Assembly (NCBI GenBank): GCA_011503125.2
Contig: WWBZ02000022.1
Coordinates: 1,798,001 to 1,862,000, forward strand
Direction of reading: 5' to 3'
From: Botryosphaeria dothidea
Lineage: Eukaryota; Ascomycota; Dothideomycetes; Botryosphaeriales; Botryosphaeriaceae
DNA: 64,000 nucleotides
Shown: one piece after another, positions 1 to 10,138 of the stretch
How positions within the stretch are numbered: the stretch's first letter is position 1
How the letters are laid out: each line of letters opens with the position of its first letter
Made by a program: the position numbers and the translations under genes
The notes under the pieces: model-generated
Told to the model about the DNA's origin: nothing
The model's input: only the letters and a program-made list of their open reading frames with translations
Databases searched by the model: none

Positions 1-3000
1 TACCCCTTGGCAACCTCTCCAGCAACGCCAGCAACATAGCATGCAGCGGTAGCCCAGATCAGGGTGGTAAGAACTGTCTTCACGCTTTGGCCCTTGCTGC
101 CTTCTCTGCGGGAACGTTCGCCAGAGAAGACAGGCTCGGTCTTGCGCACCTTCTTATCATCCTTGCTGCGAAATGAACGTTTAACGACAGCAGGGTTTTC
201 CATGACGGGGTCAAGATTCATGTAGCCCGTGGGAGACATGGATGGGGTTGGTGGTAGAGGAATAGTTGTCCCGTCTACGGGATTGGGACGACTTCGGCGA
301 TGAGTCTCCTTGACTGCCTTATCGTCACGAAGACGGAGGACCAGGAGGTTAGAAGCAGATGCAACGGGCTCGTAACCATCTTTTTGGAGGGAAGTGAGTT
401 GCGAGATAAACTTTGCAGGATGGGCCAGGTTTGAGAGCGCGACGCTTAGGGGAATAGGATGTTCGCCGGCGCTGTGGACGGTCGAGGATGTTTGAGAAGT
501 CGTGAGTGATTTTGTGGTTGTGTCGAAGGCAAGGAGCTTGTACACGCGCGGCTTTGCGGCGGGAGTGTCTGATCTGGTAGTTTCGGTGACGTCGCCCATG
601 GATTCCTGTTGAGAAGTACTTATTGACTGGTGCTCAGCTGAGAATTTCTCAGACGTCGGGTTTTGAGTAATGTGAGAAGTTGACGGAGAGTTCTGAGCGG
701 CAAGTTCAACTTCAAGGTTATCAGGTGTGAAGTTGTAGGCACTTGGATTCTTTGTATCATAGGCAGACAGACTCTGGTGGACGTCCTCGTCTACGCGGCC
801 CTTGCGCTCCGAAGCTGGGGGAGAGGTGGCCTCAGGGGCTGTCGAAATCTCCTCGGCCTGACGATGGGTAGAAGTGATCTTGCCGTAGTACTTTTCGTAG
901 ATCTCGCGCACTTCTCGCACAAGAGCGATGTCGTGCAGGCGCTGCTCCCGTGCTGCCTTGAACTTGGCCGCCTCTTCTCGTGTGCTCATGGTCTCGACAG
1001 CACCGCCGTCGACCGGGGATGCCAACTCCTCCAAGGATTTCTTCTTATCACTAGCACAAGCATCCATCTCTCGCTGAAATGATGTCTCAAGACCTGTCGG
1101 TTTGCGCGAGTATCCCTGTTCATCGAACTCTGAAGAACCATACGCCGTGCCTGAAGCCTGCTGTTGGAGCTCCTCTTCTAGAGATCTACGTTCACCATTT
1201 TTGCAGGCTTCGATCTCCCGCTCATACGACGTCTGTAATCCTAACGGTTTCAGCGAATATCCATACCAATCTTGGACCTCATCCGGAGCTGCTCCTTGCT
1301 TTCTCCGTTGCTCGACTGACCTCGGGGCCGCTGTGGCTGGTTTTGTTGAGCCGTTGCTCGCGAAACTGTCAGGCGCTTGTAGAGGACACACGTCTGAGTA
1401 CGAAGCTGCACCGATGGACATTTGGCTGAGCTCTTCCTCCAGTGACTTCTTCTCTCCATTCCTCACTGCCTCAAGCTCGCGGGCATAGGAAGATTGGAGA
1501 CCTGTAGGTTTCCGAGAGTATCCGTCATCAAGGGGCGTGAGATGAGCAGTGTCCCGGGACCGGATCTCTTCCTCGAGACTCTTCCCAGATGCCAGTTCAC
1601 GCTGATAGGAAGTCTCAAGGCCAGTTGGTTCCCGTGAGTACCCGTCATCAATCAAGTACTCCTTGGGGTCTGTCTTGGCTTTGATCTCATCAGCGAGTGA
1701 GCGGCCGGAGGCCTGTTCTCTGGCGAAAGACGTCTCAAGACCCATGGGTTCACGGGAATATCCGTCATCGACGATGTAATTCTGTGGGTCTGTCCGGGCG
1801 CGAATGTCCTCCGCCAGAGATTGCCCAGAAGCCTGCTCTTTCTCAAAAGACGTCTGGAGACCCATCGGCTCCCTCGAATACCCATCATCATACTGTATCG
1901 GTTCGGTTCTAGATTGAATATCAGCAGCTAGATCACGCCCAGAAGCCCTTTCTCTCTCGTAAGACGTCTGCAACCCTGTTGGCACGGTGGAATAACCATC
2001 TTGCGTGGGTATCCGGGCGGCGCGGGAGATTGAAGTCTCCAGAATCTCAGACAGCTTCTTCTCTGAGTCTCTGTTGACTTTGTCGGCTGCAGCCAAGTTG
2101 GCCTCAAGATTTTTGCGCCTCTCGAAGATTGCTTGAGCTTCTTTGATTGTGGCCAGGGACTCCTGAAACTCGCTTGAAGTGTCTTGCTCTTGGATCTTGC
2201 TAAAATCTTGTTCAAGCCGAGCACGCCTTTTTTGCTTCTGTTCAACAGTTTCCTTTGCTGGATTCTTGCGTATGCCCATGCGAGCTCTCACGTCAGCTGC
2301 GGTCAAGAGATCGATATCGTTCTCCGGTAGCCTAGGCCGACGAGGAGCAGTGACTGAGTGCTCCTCCTGAACCAACCATTCGGATGGGGGTGCTGGAGAT
2401 GCTTGAGGTTGTTTGCGCAGGCGCTGATCATACTTGGCCAGACTTTGCTGCAACTCATCATACTCGCTAGTCTTGGAAGCAGGCCCAGCAGTGGAAGCAG
2501 ATAATCCAGTGGGTGCCTCCTGGACCAGCCAGTCGTTCGAGTGGATGGTGGTGGCGTTTTCCTTATTGTCGTAGGCCTTCAAGGCGTCGTCGCGAGGATC
2601 GTGATGGCTTTTAGAATAATGTATCGACGGATCTTCAGTAGCCGAGCTTGTTGAGCCGTACTTAGGCACCATGCGGCCAGTGATGGGATCAAAGGCGAGT
2701 TGGAGGGTATCTTGGTGCTGACTATTGGCTGAGGTCTCGGTCTTCTCCGGTTCTGTGGAGATGGGGACTTTTTTGCAGGGGCGCTCAGGCTCAGGCTGAG
2801 ACGGGGAGCGGAAAACGCCACGAAGCATCTCGTTGGAGCGGCCGAAGAGAGCCTCGTAAGGGTCTGCCTCAATCTGCTTGTGGAAGGCGTCCATTCTCAG
2901 CTGGAACTGCTTCCACTCTTCGTCGGCCTCCTCCCTCCATCGTGGCCAACGGCGCCTCCCCCAGTTGCTGACGGGTCGGGACGAGAGGGACGGAAGAGCT

Positions 3001-3053
3001 GATCGAGGGAGGGTGTGCTTGGAAACACGCCGATTGATGCTATGAGCCAGCAT
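1..3053 (-). CDS. Large repeat protein with mitochondrial-type leader and C-terminal TM segment (3' end at window edge)
   Basis: One uninterrupted minus-strand reading frame of 1,017 codons starts at the ATG at 3053 and reaches base 1. The last two bases read TA, so a stop may sit exactly on the edge. The N-terminus (MLAHSINRRVSKH..) is basic and Ser/Arg rich like a mitochondrial presequence. A charged helical stretch follows at about residues 270-350. Seven imperfect repeats then run from about residue 351 to 670, with core GYSxxPxGLxTSxxRE and a SLxEEI/L end. A compact segment beginning YKLLAFD lies at about 837-909, and a hydrophobic span at about 987-1010 could anchor the protein. Two copies of a WLVQE motif lie before the repeats. 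The C-terminal module resembles an uncharacterised, widely conserved fungal family often labelled serine/threonine-rich; that label is from memory. No enzymatic motif is visible. Mitochondrial membrane location is inference. Confidence 0.78.
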   Translation of the reverse strand, partial: MLAHSINRRVSKHTLPRSALPSLSSRPVSNWGRRRWPRWREEADEEWKQFQLRMDAFHKQIEADPYEALFGRSNEMLRGVFRSPSQPEPERPCKKVPISTEPEKTETSANSQHQDTLQLAFDPITGRMVPKYGSTSSATEDPSIHYSKSHHDPRDDALKAYDNKENATTIHSNDWLVQEAPTGLSASTAGPASKTSEYDELQQSLAKYDQRLRKQPQASPAPPSEWLVQEEHSVTAPRRPRLPENDIDLLTAADVRARMGIRKNPAKETVEQKQKRRARLEQDFSKIQEQDTSSEFQESLATIKEAQAIFERRKNLEANLAAADKVNRDSEKKLSEILETSISRAARIPTQDGYSTVPTGLQTSYERERASGRDLAADIQSRTEPIQYDDGYSREPMGLQTSFEKEQASGQSLAEDIRARTDPQNYIVDDGYSREPMGLETSFAREQASGRSLADEIKAKTDPKEYLIDDGYSREPTGLETSYQRELASGKSLEEEIRSRDTAHLTPLDDGYSRKPTGLQSSYARELEAVRNGEKKSLEEELSQMSIGAASYSDVCPLQAPDSFASNGSTKPATAAPRSVEQRRKQGAAPDEVQDWYGYSLKPLGLQTSYEREIEACKNGERRSLEEELQQQASGTAYGSSEFDEQGYSRKPTGLETSFQREMDACASDKKKSLEELASPVDGGAVETMSTREEAAKFKAAREQRLHDIALVREVREIYEKYYGKITSTHRQAEEISTAPEATSPPASERKGRVDEDVHQSLSAYDTKNPSAYNFTPDNLEVELAAQNSPSTSHITQNPTSEKFSAEHQSISTSQQESMGDVTETTRSDTPAAKPRVYKLLAFDTTTKSLTTSQTSSTVHSAGEHPIPLSVALSNLAHPAKFISQLTSLQKDGYEPVASASNLLVLRLRDDKAVKETHRRSRPNPVDGTTIPLPPTPSMSPTGYMNLDPVMENPAVVKRSFRSKDDKKVRKTEPVFSGERSRREGSKGQSVKTVLTTLIWATAACYVAGVAGEVAKG

Positions 3054-4669
3054 GGTGAAGTTGGAAACTTGCAACGGGGGTCATGCGTCGCGTGGCGACG
3101 AGGTGTGGGAGGGTTGCGAAGCTGAGGGAAGGGAGAGGTTAGCCGGACGAGCAGGCAGACAAAGAGAGAAGATGGCAGCGCATTCTTCTTGGCTGCAATG
3201 GCGGGCGACGCGTCGGAGCATCGAGACGCGGACGAGGGGAAGGCGGGCGTCTCGCGTGAGGTGGCCGGGGAGCGGAGAAAGTGGAGCGATCAGGTGCTCT
3301 GACGTACCTGGATGGGCAGCGCTGCGGCCTGGTTTGCGATAGACAAGTGGAGGGTTCAAACCACGACGCTTCCCAGAGCACAGCGACAGGAAAGTGACAG
3401 GAAAGTGAAGAGGTCGGGCTGCAGGCTGACAGACGGGAAGCACGCGGGTTTTGGAGCAGCAACAGGACTCGAGGCGTGGGCTTGCGTGGGCATTGGCTGG
3501 GCGGGGGCCGCTGGATTGGCGTGATAATCAGCACGCGGGGTCGTCGGAAACCAGGGCGGATGCGGTAACGCGCTGTGTGGAGAAAGCAGCAGGGGCCGCG
3601 CGCTGAGGCCTGCGCCTGCCGTACGTGCTTGGTGCCTCGCATCGGGTGAGCCCGGGCGCTTCCAGCGTTTGCCAAGTGCCTGAAGACCAAACACCCCTTC
3701 CCTTCACTTCATGCGCACAATCCGTGAGCCCGCCGTCGCCTGACCGTTGCCGTGCAGCCTGCGCGGTGATATGCCAGTCGCCGCCTGTCTGCCGCAGAGC
3801 CGCAGCAGCAGCAGCAGCAGCTTGCCGTCAACACCACTGGCTTCACGATACTTCCGGCCGCTGCTGCACGGTCCGTCCTGCTCCGCCACCAATCGATAGC
3901 CCGCCGGCGCGCTGGCCCCATCATTGGGCACCCGTATCCGCCGCAAGCCCACCGCGTCACTGCCCGTCTTCACATGATTAAAAGCCTCAAACCTACTATC
4001 GTCAGGCCGCCCGTCACTGCCGTGCTCTGGACGGCCTTTCTTTCCACGCCACCAACTCGTCATCGTGAGCCTCGCCAACCGCGCCTAGCGTGTCTCATCA
4101 TGATACGACTGTGCCGCTCCGACATTGCCGGTGCTCATATCTATCGCGCTGATCTACTACCTTCGACCGACACCTGAGCACGCGAGCTTGCCCTCGCCCG
4201 AGCGCACCGGTGAATGCCAGTCTTTATCAAGCCCACTTAGTCACCACCTGCCCAACTGTGGTAGCAATCTACAAGATGGTTATTGCCGTTCGTTTTAGGA
4301 TACCACCTTCCGTTCGCCTTCGGATAGCGGCTGTTCCCGCACTTCTCCACGAGTTCCGGTCCACCGGCTGTCCTGGCCGCGGATCGAGCAGCTTCTGAGC
4401 AAACATCTGCAGGACACCGGCTTGTTCTCGTTCGCCCTCCGCCTAGTTTTGTACGTGACACAATTCCTTCTGATGGCGATGTCAATGCGCTGTGCATGTT
4501 TCAGGGCAGCGACACACAGAAGCTGTTTGTCGTTCAGCGCCAAGCCATCGAAGCAGCGTGTCCGCGGATGATGGGGCTCGTGCTTGACCTTTATCGATGC
4601 GGTAATAGCTTAGCTGAGATTTCGAAAAGGTTGCCGTGAATCCACGGTGAACACTCATGCAGCCACACC

Positions 4670-4927
4670 TTATTTTACTGACCGCGCCTCAACGACCACG
4701 CGGGCTTCCTGTTGGGAGGGCTCTCCTCGGTCTTCACTACTATCAATGGAAAAGACGAACTCCCTGGCATGGAATGGATTACGGTCACCCATGATCCAGT
4801 ATCCCATTACTACCCGCACCATTCCCGGGTTCAGGATGTCAAACAAACCCATGAATTTCACATCATGATAGTCAACATACGGAACATGCCCCCTCAGGTT
4901 TGATGTCTGCACGATGAAAAGAGTCAA
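4670..4927 (-). pseudogene. Possible decayed coding fragment (downstream piece)
   Basis: A minus-strand open stretch ends in a stop at 4670 and has protein-like composition, for example GYWIMGDRNPFHAREF, rich in aromatic residues and methionine, unlike the Arg/Pro-rich random frames elsewhere. A plausible 3' splice site (CGTGCAG) lies just upstream at about 4900. No complete gene can be assembled around it, because frames between here and 5120 are stopped. It could be the last exon of a degenerate gene or chance. I do not recognise a family, and the opposite strand is also partly open. Confidence 0.2.
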
Positions 4928-5119
4928 CCGCGCTGTCTACAATGCGAACGTAACATCTCAGGCCCAGTGCTTTCTCATTGAATATCTTTAGCTTTCGCGA
5001 GTTCCGTTGAAAGGCATGCAGATTAAAAGGGGGAGGGAGATGTCATGTCATTCAGCTCGGCAGTGATTAGCTTGAGCGGCATGCAGTTCTAATGTCCCAA
5101 GGCAATCTACTCATCGCAT

Positions 5120-5380
5120 TCAGAACCAGTCAATCGGCCTGAGCATTTCTGTGGCAAAGCAAGCCAAGCTAGCTTCAGCCACCCCCCACATGACTTCATT
5201 GGCTGTTCCGTGCAATCTCTTGGGTGGATAGAAACAAAAGGGATGTTTCCATTCGATAAAGTTAACCTCCGTAAGGCCTGGGCGCCATTTCAGGGAAACG
5301 TACCTGCATACAAAGTCTAACTCGCAGCCGCACCGACGCGTTCGAGACAATACTATGCTACCATTTCTACATCGAGTCAT
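5120..5380 (-). pseudogene. Possible decayed coding fragment (upstream piece)
   Basis: A minus-strand open stretch contains a protein-like segment (VNFIEWKHPFCFYPP ... GVAEASLACFATEML ... PIDWF) that ends at a TGA, followed after about 190 bp by the similarly protein-like stretch at 4670-4927. Order and strand fit two pieces of one former gene, but no valid splice joins them in frame. Family unknown. It may be chance. Confidence 0.2.
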
Positions 5381-5878
5381 GGTCGGATTCAGGACACAGC
5401 AACTTAAGCTCTTACTAAGGTCTGACTATCTGTCATATTATTTCACATCACGTCATCTGTTCTTTCCCCGCCTCAGCAGGTCAACTCGTTCTTCGTTCCC
5501 AGTAGTCCAATTTTACACAGTGGATTATCGCCATGGTTAGGCTGACAGGAACAAGAGGCAGCCATTGCCATTCATTTTTTGAGTTTAGAACAGGTTCTAG
5601 CCATTGACGTCAGGCTGCTCGTACCGGCCTGAATAGACTCAACCGTGTTAATATAGGTCTATCATCCCAAAGGTTCTTCGACAAAAAAGCATCCGTCCCC
5701 GGCCGTTTTCGAAGTTTCCGGGAAGTTTATTCTCCTTTCCTCTAGATCACCCTTATTTCCATTTCTTATAATACAGGCCTCTTGTTCTGCTCGACTTCTC
5801 GTCTTCGAACAATCCACTCGTTCCCACGTTCTTTGAAATACACTCTTTTTCTGTTGTTTGTTTCAAGTCTCTCTGAAC

Positions 5879-7690
5879 ATGAAGGTCCTCCCTTTTTTCT
5901 TACTCGCTTGCAGCGTCGCAGCAGCTCCAGGTCCCTTGGTTCCACGAGACTGTCATTGTCAGTGTGAAAATCCATCGGGAGGAACCTATGGCTCAGCTTT
6001 GGGTTCTGGTTCTGCTCCGGGTTCTGCTCCAGATTATGGATCAAGTCAAGACTCAGTTCATGGGTCAGGTCAAGGTTCTGTTCCAGAATCTGGTTCTGGC
6101 TCGGCTTCGGGCTCTGATCTGGGTCCAGGCGCAGGCTCGGGCACAGGACCTGGATCTGGAGGTTCTAGTTCAGGTGCAGGCTCCGGTTCAGGTGAAGGTG
6201 CTGGCATCGAGATCATCACTCGCGATGTCGTCATAGTTGGTGGAGGCTCTACCGGTACCTATGCGGCTATCAAACTGCGAGACCTGAACCACACTGTCGT
6301 GGTTGTCGAGAAGGAAGACCACCTTGGCGGCCATGTGAACACATACACCGATGCGGAGACCGGCCAGACATTGGATTATACAGTTGTCGTCTTCCATGAT
6401 ATTCCAGTCGTAAGGAACTACTTCGCCCGCTTCAACGTCCCTCTGGCGCCGATTAAGAACCAGCAAACCGTCCTGCCAATCGACTTCACCACCGGAATGC
6501 CGAATGTCGCCGGAGCATCAAGTCCCAATGCAACAGCCGCTGCATTGCAGGCATACGCTGCGCAGCTTGCAAAGTACCCGTACCTGACCTCGGGCTTTTT
6601 TGATCTCCCGGAACAGATACCAGAGGATCTGCTCATCTCTTTTGGCGACTTTGTAGCCAAATACCATCTCGACGCCATGGTTGGCCTTGCTTTCCAGTAT
6701 TGTCAAGGTTTTGGCGACCTTCTCTCTCTGCCGTCAATCTATGTTCTCAAGTACTTGGATCTTGCCACCCTGCATGGTATTCAGTCGGGATTCCTTACTA
6801 GCGCTCGTCATGACAATATCGAGCTTTATGAGAAAGCACAAGCAGAACTGGGGCAGGACGTGCTCACCAGCAGCCACGTCGTTGGTGTGAACCGCGCCAC
6901 TCCCGAAGGCGACGGCTACAACACGTAAGCCACCCTCAATTCCCAGAAGTTTCATATAGCTAACCCAGCGCCACGCAGTCTCCTGGTCAGCAGCCCGTCT
7001 GGCGTCAAAATCATCCGTGCCCGTCAGATTCTCGTCACGGCCCCGCCGCGTGTCCAAGACAATCTCGCACCCTTCTCGCTCGACGCCCACGAGCGAAGCA
7101 TCCTCTCGCAATTCACCAGCCACTCGTACTGGGCCGGGCTGATCCGCAATGCCGGCGTCCCGCCAGGTACGGCCATCTGGAACTCGAACCCGGACCAACC
7201 CTACAACCTCGCCGAGCTGCCCGGCCCCTACACGCTCATCGGCCAACAGATCCCCGACCTGTCCGTCTTTTACTATGGCGCCCCGGCCGGCGAGCAGCCG
7301 AGCGACGACGAGGTCAAGGCCGACGTGCTGCGCAAGGTGCGCAACCTGCAGTACACGTCCTTCGGCGGCATGCTCGCGCCGCTGGGCGGGCCCAACAACA
7401 CCAACACGACGACCAATGCGACGTCTCTGGGCCAGCCCGAGATCGTCGACTTCTCGAACCACTGCCCCTTCGAGTTCACAGTGAGCTCCGAGGAGATCGA
7501 GGCCGGCTTCTACAGCGAGCTGAGCACGCTTCAGGGGTACCGGGGCCTGTGGTGGACGGGCGCGAGCTTCCACGTGCACGACTCCAGCAAGCTTTGGGAC
7601 TTTACAGATAGGGTGGTGAGGCAGATGGTGGGTGCGTTGAGCGGTCGTGGCAAGGGGTATTATCCTCCATCGAATGGTAAACGGGTGTAA
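5879..7690 (+). CDS. Secreted FAD-dependent amine-oxidase-like oxidoreductase (two exons)
   Basis: Exons 5879-6924 and 6979-7690 (intron GTAAGC...GCAG) give 585 residues. I chose the ATG at 5879 over the in-frame one at 5858 because it directly begins a signal peptide (MKVLPFFLLACSVAAAP). Residues about 30-115 are a Gly/Ser-rich low-complexity linker. A Rossmann FAD-binding fold follows, with VGGGSTGTYAA and then EKEDHLGGH, the usual ADP-binding and GG-doublet pattern of flavin amine oxidases. The body matches fungal secreted flavoproteins often annotated as beta-cyclopiazonate dehydrogenase-like; that name is a family label and there is no pathway evidence here. Expected role: oxidation of an amine or small metabolite in the secretory route or outside the cell, substrate unknown. 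No biosynthetic neighbours are present. The second exon is distinctly more GC rich in third positions than the first. Confidence 0.85.
5966..6210 (+). repeat. Gly/Ser-rich low-complexity coding repeat
   Basis: An imperfect hexamer-like coding repeat (ggttct / ggctcg / ggtcca units) encodes the GSG/PGS linker between the signal peptide and FAD domain of the amine-oxidase-like protein. It is a likely site of length polymorphism by replication slippage. Confidence 0.8.
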
Positions 7691-8830
7691 GGGCGGTTGA
7701 ATTAGGAAAAAACATGATCGGTGAAAGGGGGGGGGGGGGGGGAAGTGACCCGAACGTGGGTTTGAATTCAAGGGGACGGCGCAATATGGGTCACTTGCGG
7801 TAGAGATTACCGCATATCATCTTTCCTACTTACTACTTCCGTCTCGGGATCTTCCAGAGGGAGTCGGTTTGTAATAATAGGTTTCGATAGTTCCAAAGGT
7901 AAAAACAAGCATGTATTGAGCACTGACTGGCTGGTCCTACTCAGCTCTTACGATTCAAAATATCGATATCGACTTTTGATCTGCACTCCCAGTTGTATTA
8001 TCATATCGTCTATTCCATTATTATGATCACCTGCGTCAGTTTTTGTCAGTGTCCGGGTTGGGCTCGTATGCGAGTAAGGATAATTCGGATAAGCCGTCAT
8101 TGCTTCTTTCGATCTGGAGATCCCGGCATGTTTCATTGGACCTAGCCCGGAGGAAACAATGCAATCGTGATGCTGGAAAGTTTGAAAAACGGGGCGCCAC
8201 ACCCGATCGTGGAGTTTAAGGTTCTTTCGCGGCGAGGCGAGACTCTCGATGTCGTCTGCCTATTGGGAAGCTAGGGCGAGGCTGACAGTTGGATTTGAGG
8301 GCAAGGCGGATTGTATCGTTTGGCTATGTTTGTGGCTTGCCCCCATTCTATGCAAAGAGCAAATCAAGGGAATGCCTGCCCTATCTCGAACGACTCGGAA
8401 AGTTCTGGTTGCGAATTTTAGACTTCAAGTTCGGAGAGAACTCCCAAACAAGACGGAGCAAGCTAGTTTTCCCGGGCCCAACAGGTACCCAGTACGTGCA
8501 TCGTTGAGTGCTTCCATGAATGCAGGAAAATGCTCCCAAGAATGTTCAGTCAAATTCTCAGCCAAGCATCAAAACATAATATGATTTTGCTTTCCTGATA
8601 TTCTATGCACACGCGATGTCCCGATTGTGTTGCCCATTCCCAAGACCAAGAATGCCGCCTGGCATTTCCATTGTCCCATAACGCCAAATAAGACCAGACA
8701 TATAAGAACAGGTAACACAATCGTGGGTTCTGACGGCAAGAGGAATTCCCCACAAAAATTCGATTGATTCCGACCTCCGCGATCCGTCTATGAAACTTTA
8801 TTGGTTGTTCGTGATCGGTCGCGGCTACTT
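7691..8830. other. Intergenic region with a 16-nt poly-G run
   Basis: This is a convergent interval between the amine-oxidase gene and the Mpv17-family gene. A G16 homopolymer at about 7727-7742 lies about 40 bp after the stop codon. I see no coding or RNA gene. The rest is ordinary 3'-flanking DNA. Confidence 0.6.
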
Positions 8831-9600
8831 CTAGACTCTGGCAGCGACCAAGCTCATATAAATTCCCCAGCAAAGACCGACGGCGCTGAGGAAGACGATA
8901 CGTTTCTCTACGGGAATGAAGCTGAAGCTGATGATGGAGGCGATGGGCCAGATCTTGTAACCCGCAACGATGATCGGGATCGTCTCCTGAGGATCCACCG
9001 GATCAGCAATCGAACATCACAACTCTCACGTCAACCATAGATCTAAGGTCCTGGTTCTTTTACTCACCGTCTGGATGTTCAGACCGATCTGCGCGCTCGA
9101 CTGGCCCTTCATGATGCCCATGATGACCAGGAAGGCAATGGTGTTGAAAATAGCGCCCAAGGTAATGCAATCGACGAACCACTTGGTAAGAGTGTTCTTG
9201 AGATCGAGCTTGGGCCTTTCCTCCTCAACGTATAGGGTACCATCCTCGCCGCGCTTCTCGGGATCGCCATCCGACGAAACGCGGGGCGAACGGTGGGCGT
9301 GATCGAGGGCGGCGGAGCGCGGATAGGCCGGGAAGGTGCGCTCGAGGAGCTGCTGCCACATATAATTGGGCGGGGCGGTAATGAAGGTCAGGGTGACGAA
9401 GCGGAGGAATTCGATGGCGTTGAAAGCGAGCGGGCGCTGTTGGCGAGGGAGAAAGAGGGTCAGCGAGGGATTGCGGGAAGTGGCGGAAACTCGGATTGAC
9501 ATACGCCGCCGCGGTAGGCATCGATGATCTGAGCGAGAATGTTGGAGGCGGAGGAGAGGACGGCTGCTTGCAGCGTGGCATTGACCATGGGGGACGGCAT
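8831..9600 (-). CDS. Mpv17/PMP22 family organellar membrane protein (three exons)
   Basis: Exons 9600-9505, 9436-9068 and 8986-8831 (all phase 0; donors GTATGT and GTGAGT, acceptors ACAG and TCAG) give 206 residues. The start MPSPMVNATLQAAVL follows the family's usual N-terminus. Hydrophobic segments include FNAIEFLRFVTLTFITAPP, about residues 90-145 (WFVDCITLGAIFNTIAFLVI) and a C-terminal exon with IVAGYKIWPIASIISFSFIP then VGLCWGIYMSLVAA, the W-x-I/W-P and final W-x-x-Y/F-S pattern of Mpv17/PMP22 proteins. The family is about 170-250 residues with four spans and sits in the mitochondrial inner or peroxisomal membrane, proposed to act in small-molecule permeability. A charged loop (about residues 65-88) is longer than in compact members. 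It is head to head with the ZNG1-like gene across 538 bp. Confidence 0.9.
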
Positions 9601-10138
9601 TTTGGGCGACAAAAAGAGCGATGACGGCAGCACGACCAGCGAGGATGCGAACGAGTGTTTGGAGGGATGCCTTTTCCAGGAGATTCGGGGTGTTGTCAGG
9701 GTGCAGATGTCAAAAGTAACCTGGGACGGAGTTGACACAGTAGCGACAGCGTCGGGGGAGCAGTTGGGTTTTAGGAGAGGGCGGGACAAGCTCTCAGGCG
9801 CTCAACGATGGGCTCGCGACGACACATGCACCGGTACTATTCAGGGCACGGGGAAGGGATCAGCGCGGCTTCCGAGATGGCGATGGACCCAGTGGGCTCC
9901 CGCGTTTCAAGAAGAATGGGGACGCCTGGGGTGCAGCGCGGGCCGTACGGTTCATCATGGCGGGTTTGCCCAATTGCGCGCGACTGTTTTGCGAGGGCTC
10001 GCGTCGATGCAGCCCTGGCAGCTGCGGCGTTCGGCCGGAGTGGATGCGGATTTGGCAGGGCTTATCGATAAGAGCCTTCAAAAGTCCCGCCGCGGCGTGC
10101 CACTTTGACGTCGTCACCTTCGCTTTCACCGAGCAACC
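9601..10138. promoter_or_regulatory. Shared divergent promoter region of Mpv17-family and ZNG1-like genes
   Basis: 538 bp separate the two divergent start codons, so both promoters must lie here. I see no clear TATA box and no Zap1-like zinc-response palindrome. Open frames in this stretch are GC-driven shadows. Confidence 0.6.

Larger units (their letters stand above)
3054..5878. other. Intergenic region, 2.8 kb, with a CAG tract and possible gene relics
   Basis: This is the upstream region of the divergent repeat-protein and amine-oxidase genes. The first part is GC rich and open in several frames by composition alone. It includes a (CAG)6 run near 3803-3821. The part after about 4.2 kb is more AT rich. 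Apart from the possible decayed coding pieces listed separately (4670-4927 and 5120-5380), I see no supported gene. A TATA-like AT patch lies near 5765-5773 before the amine-oxidase gene. Confidence 0.5.

Noticed and set aside
3139..3690. 183-codon minus-strand frame upstream of the left-edge gene
   Set aside because: Arg/Pro-rich frame in the GC-rich promoter, lacking motifs.
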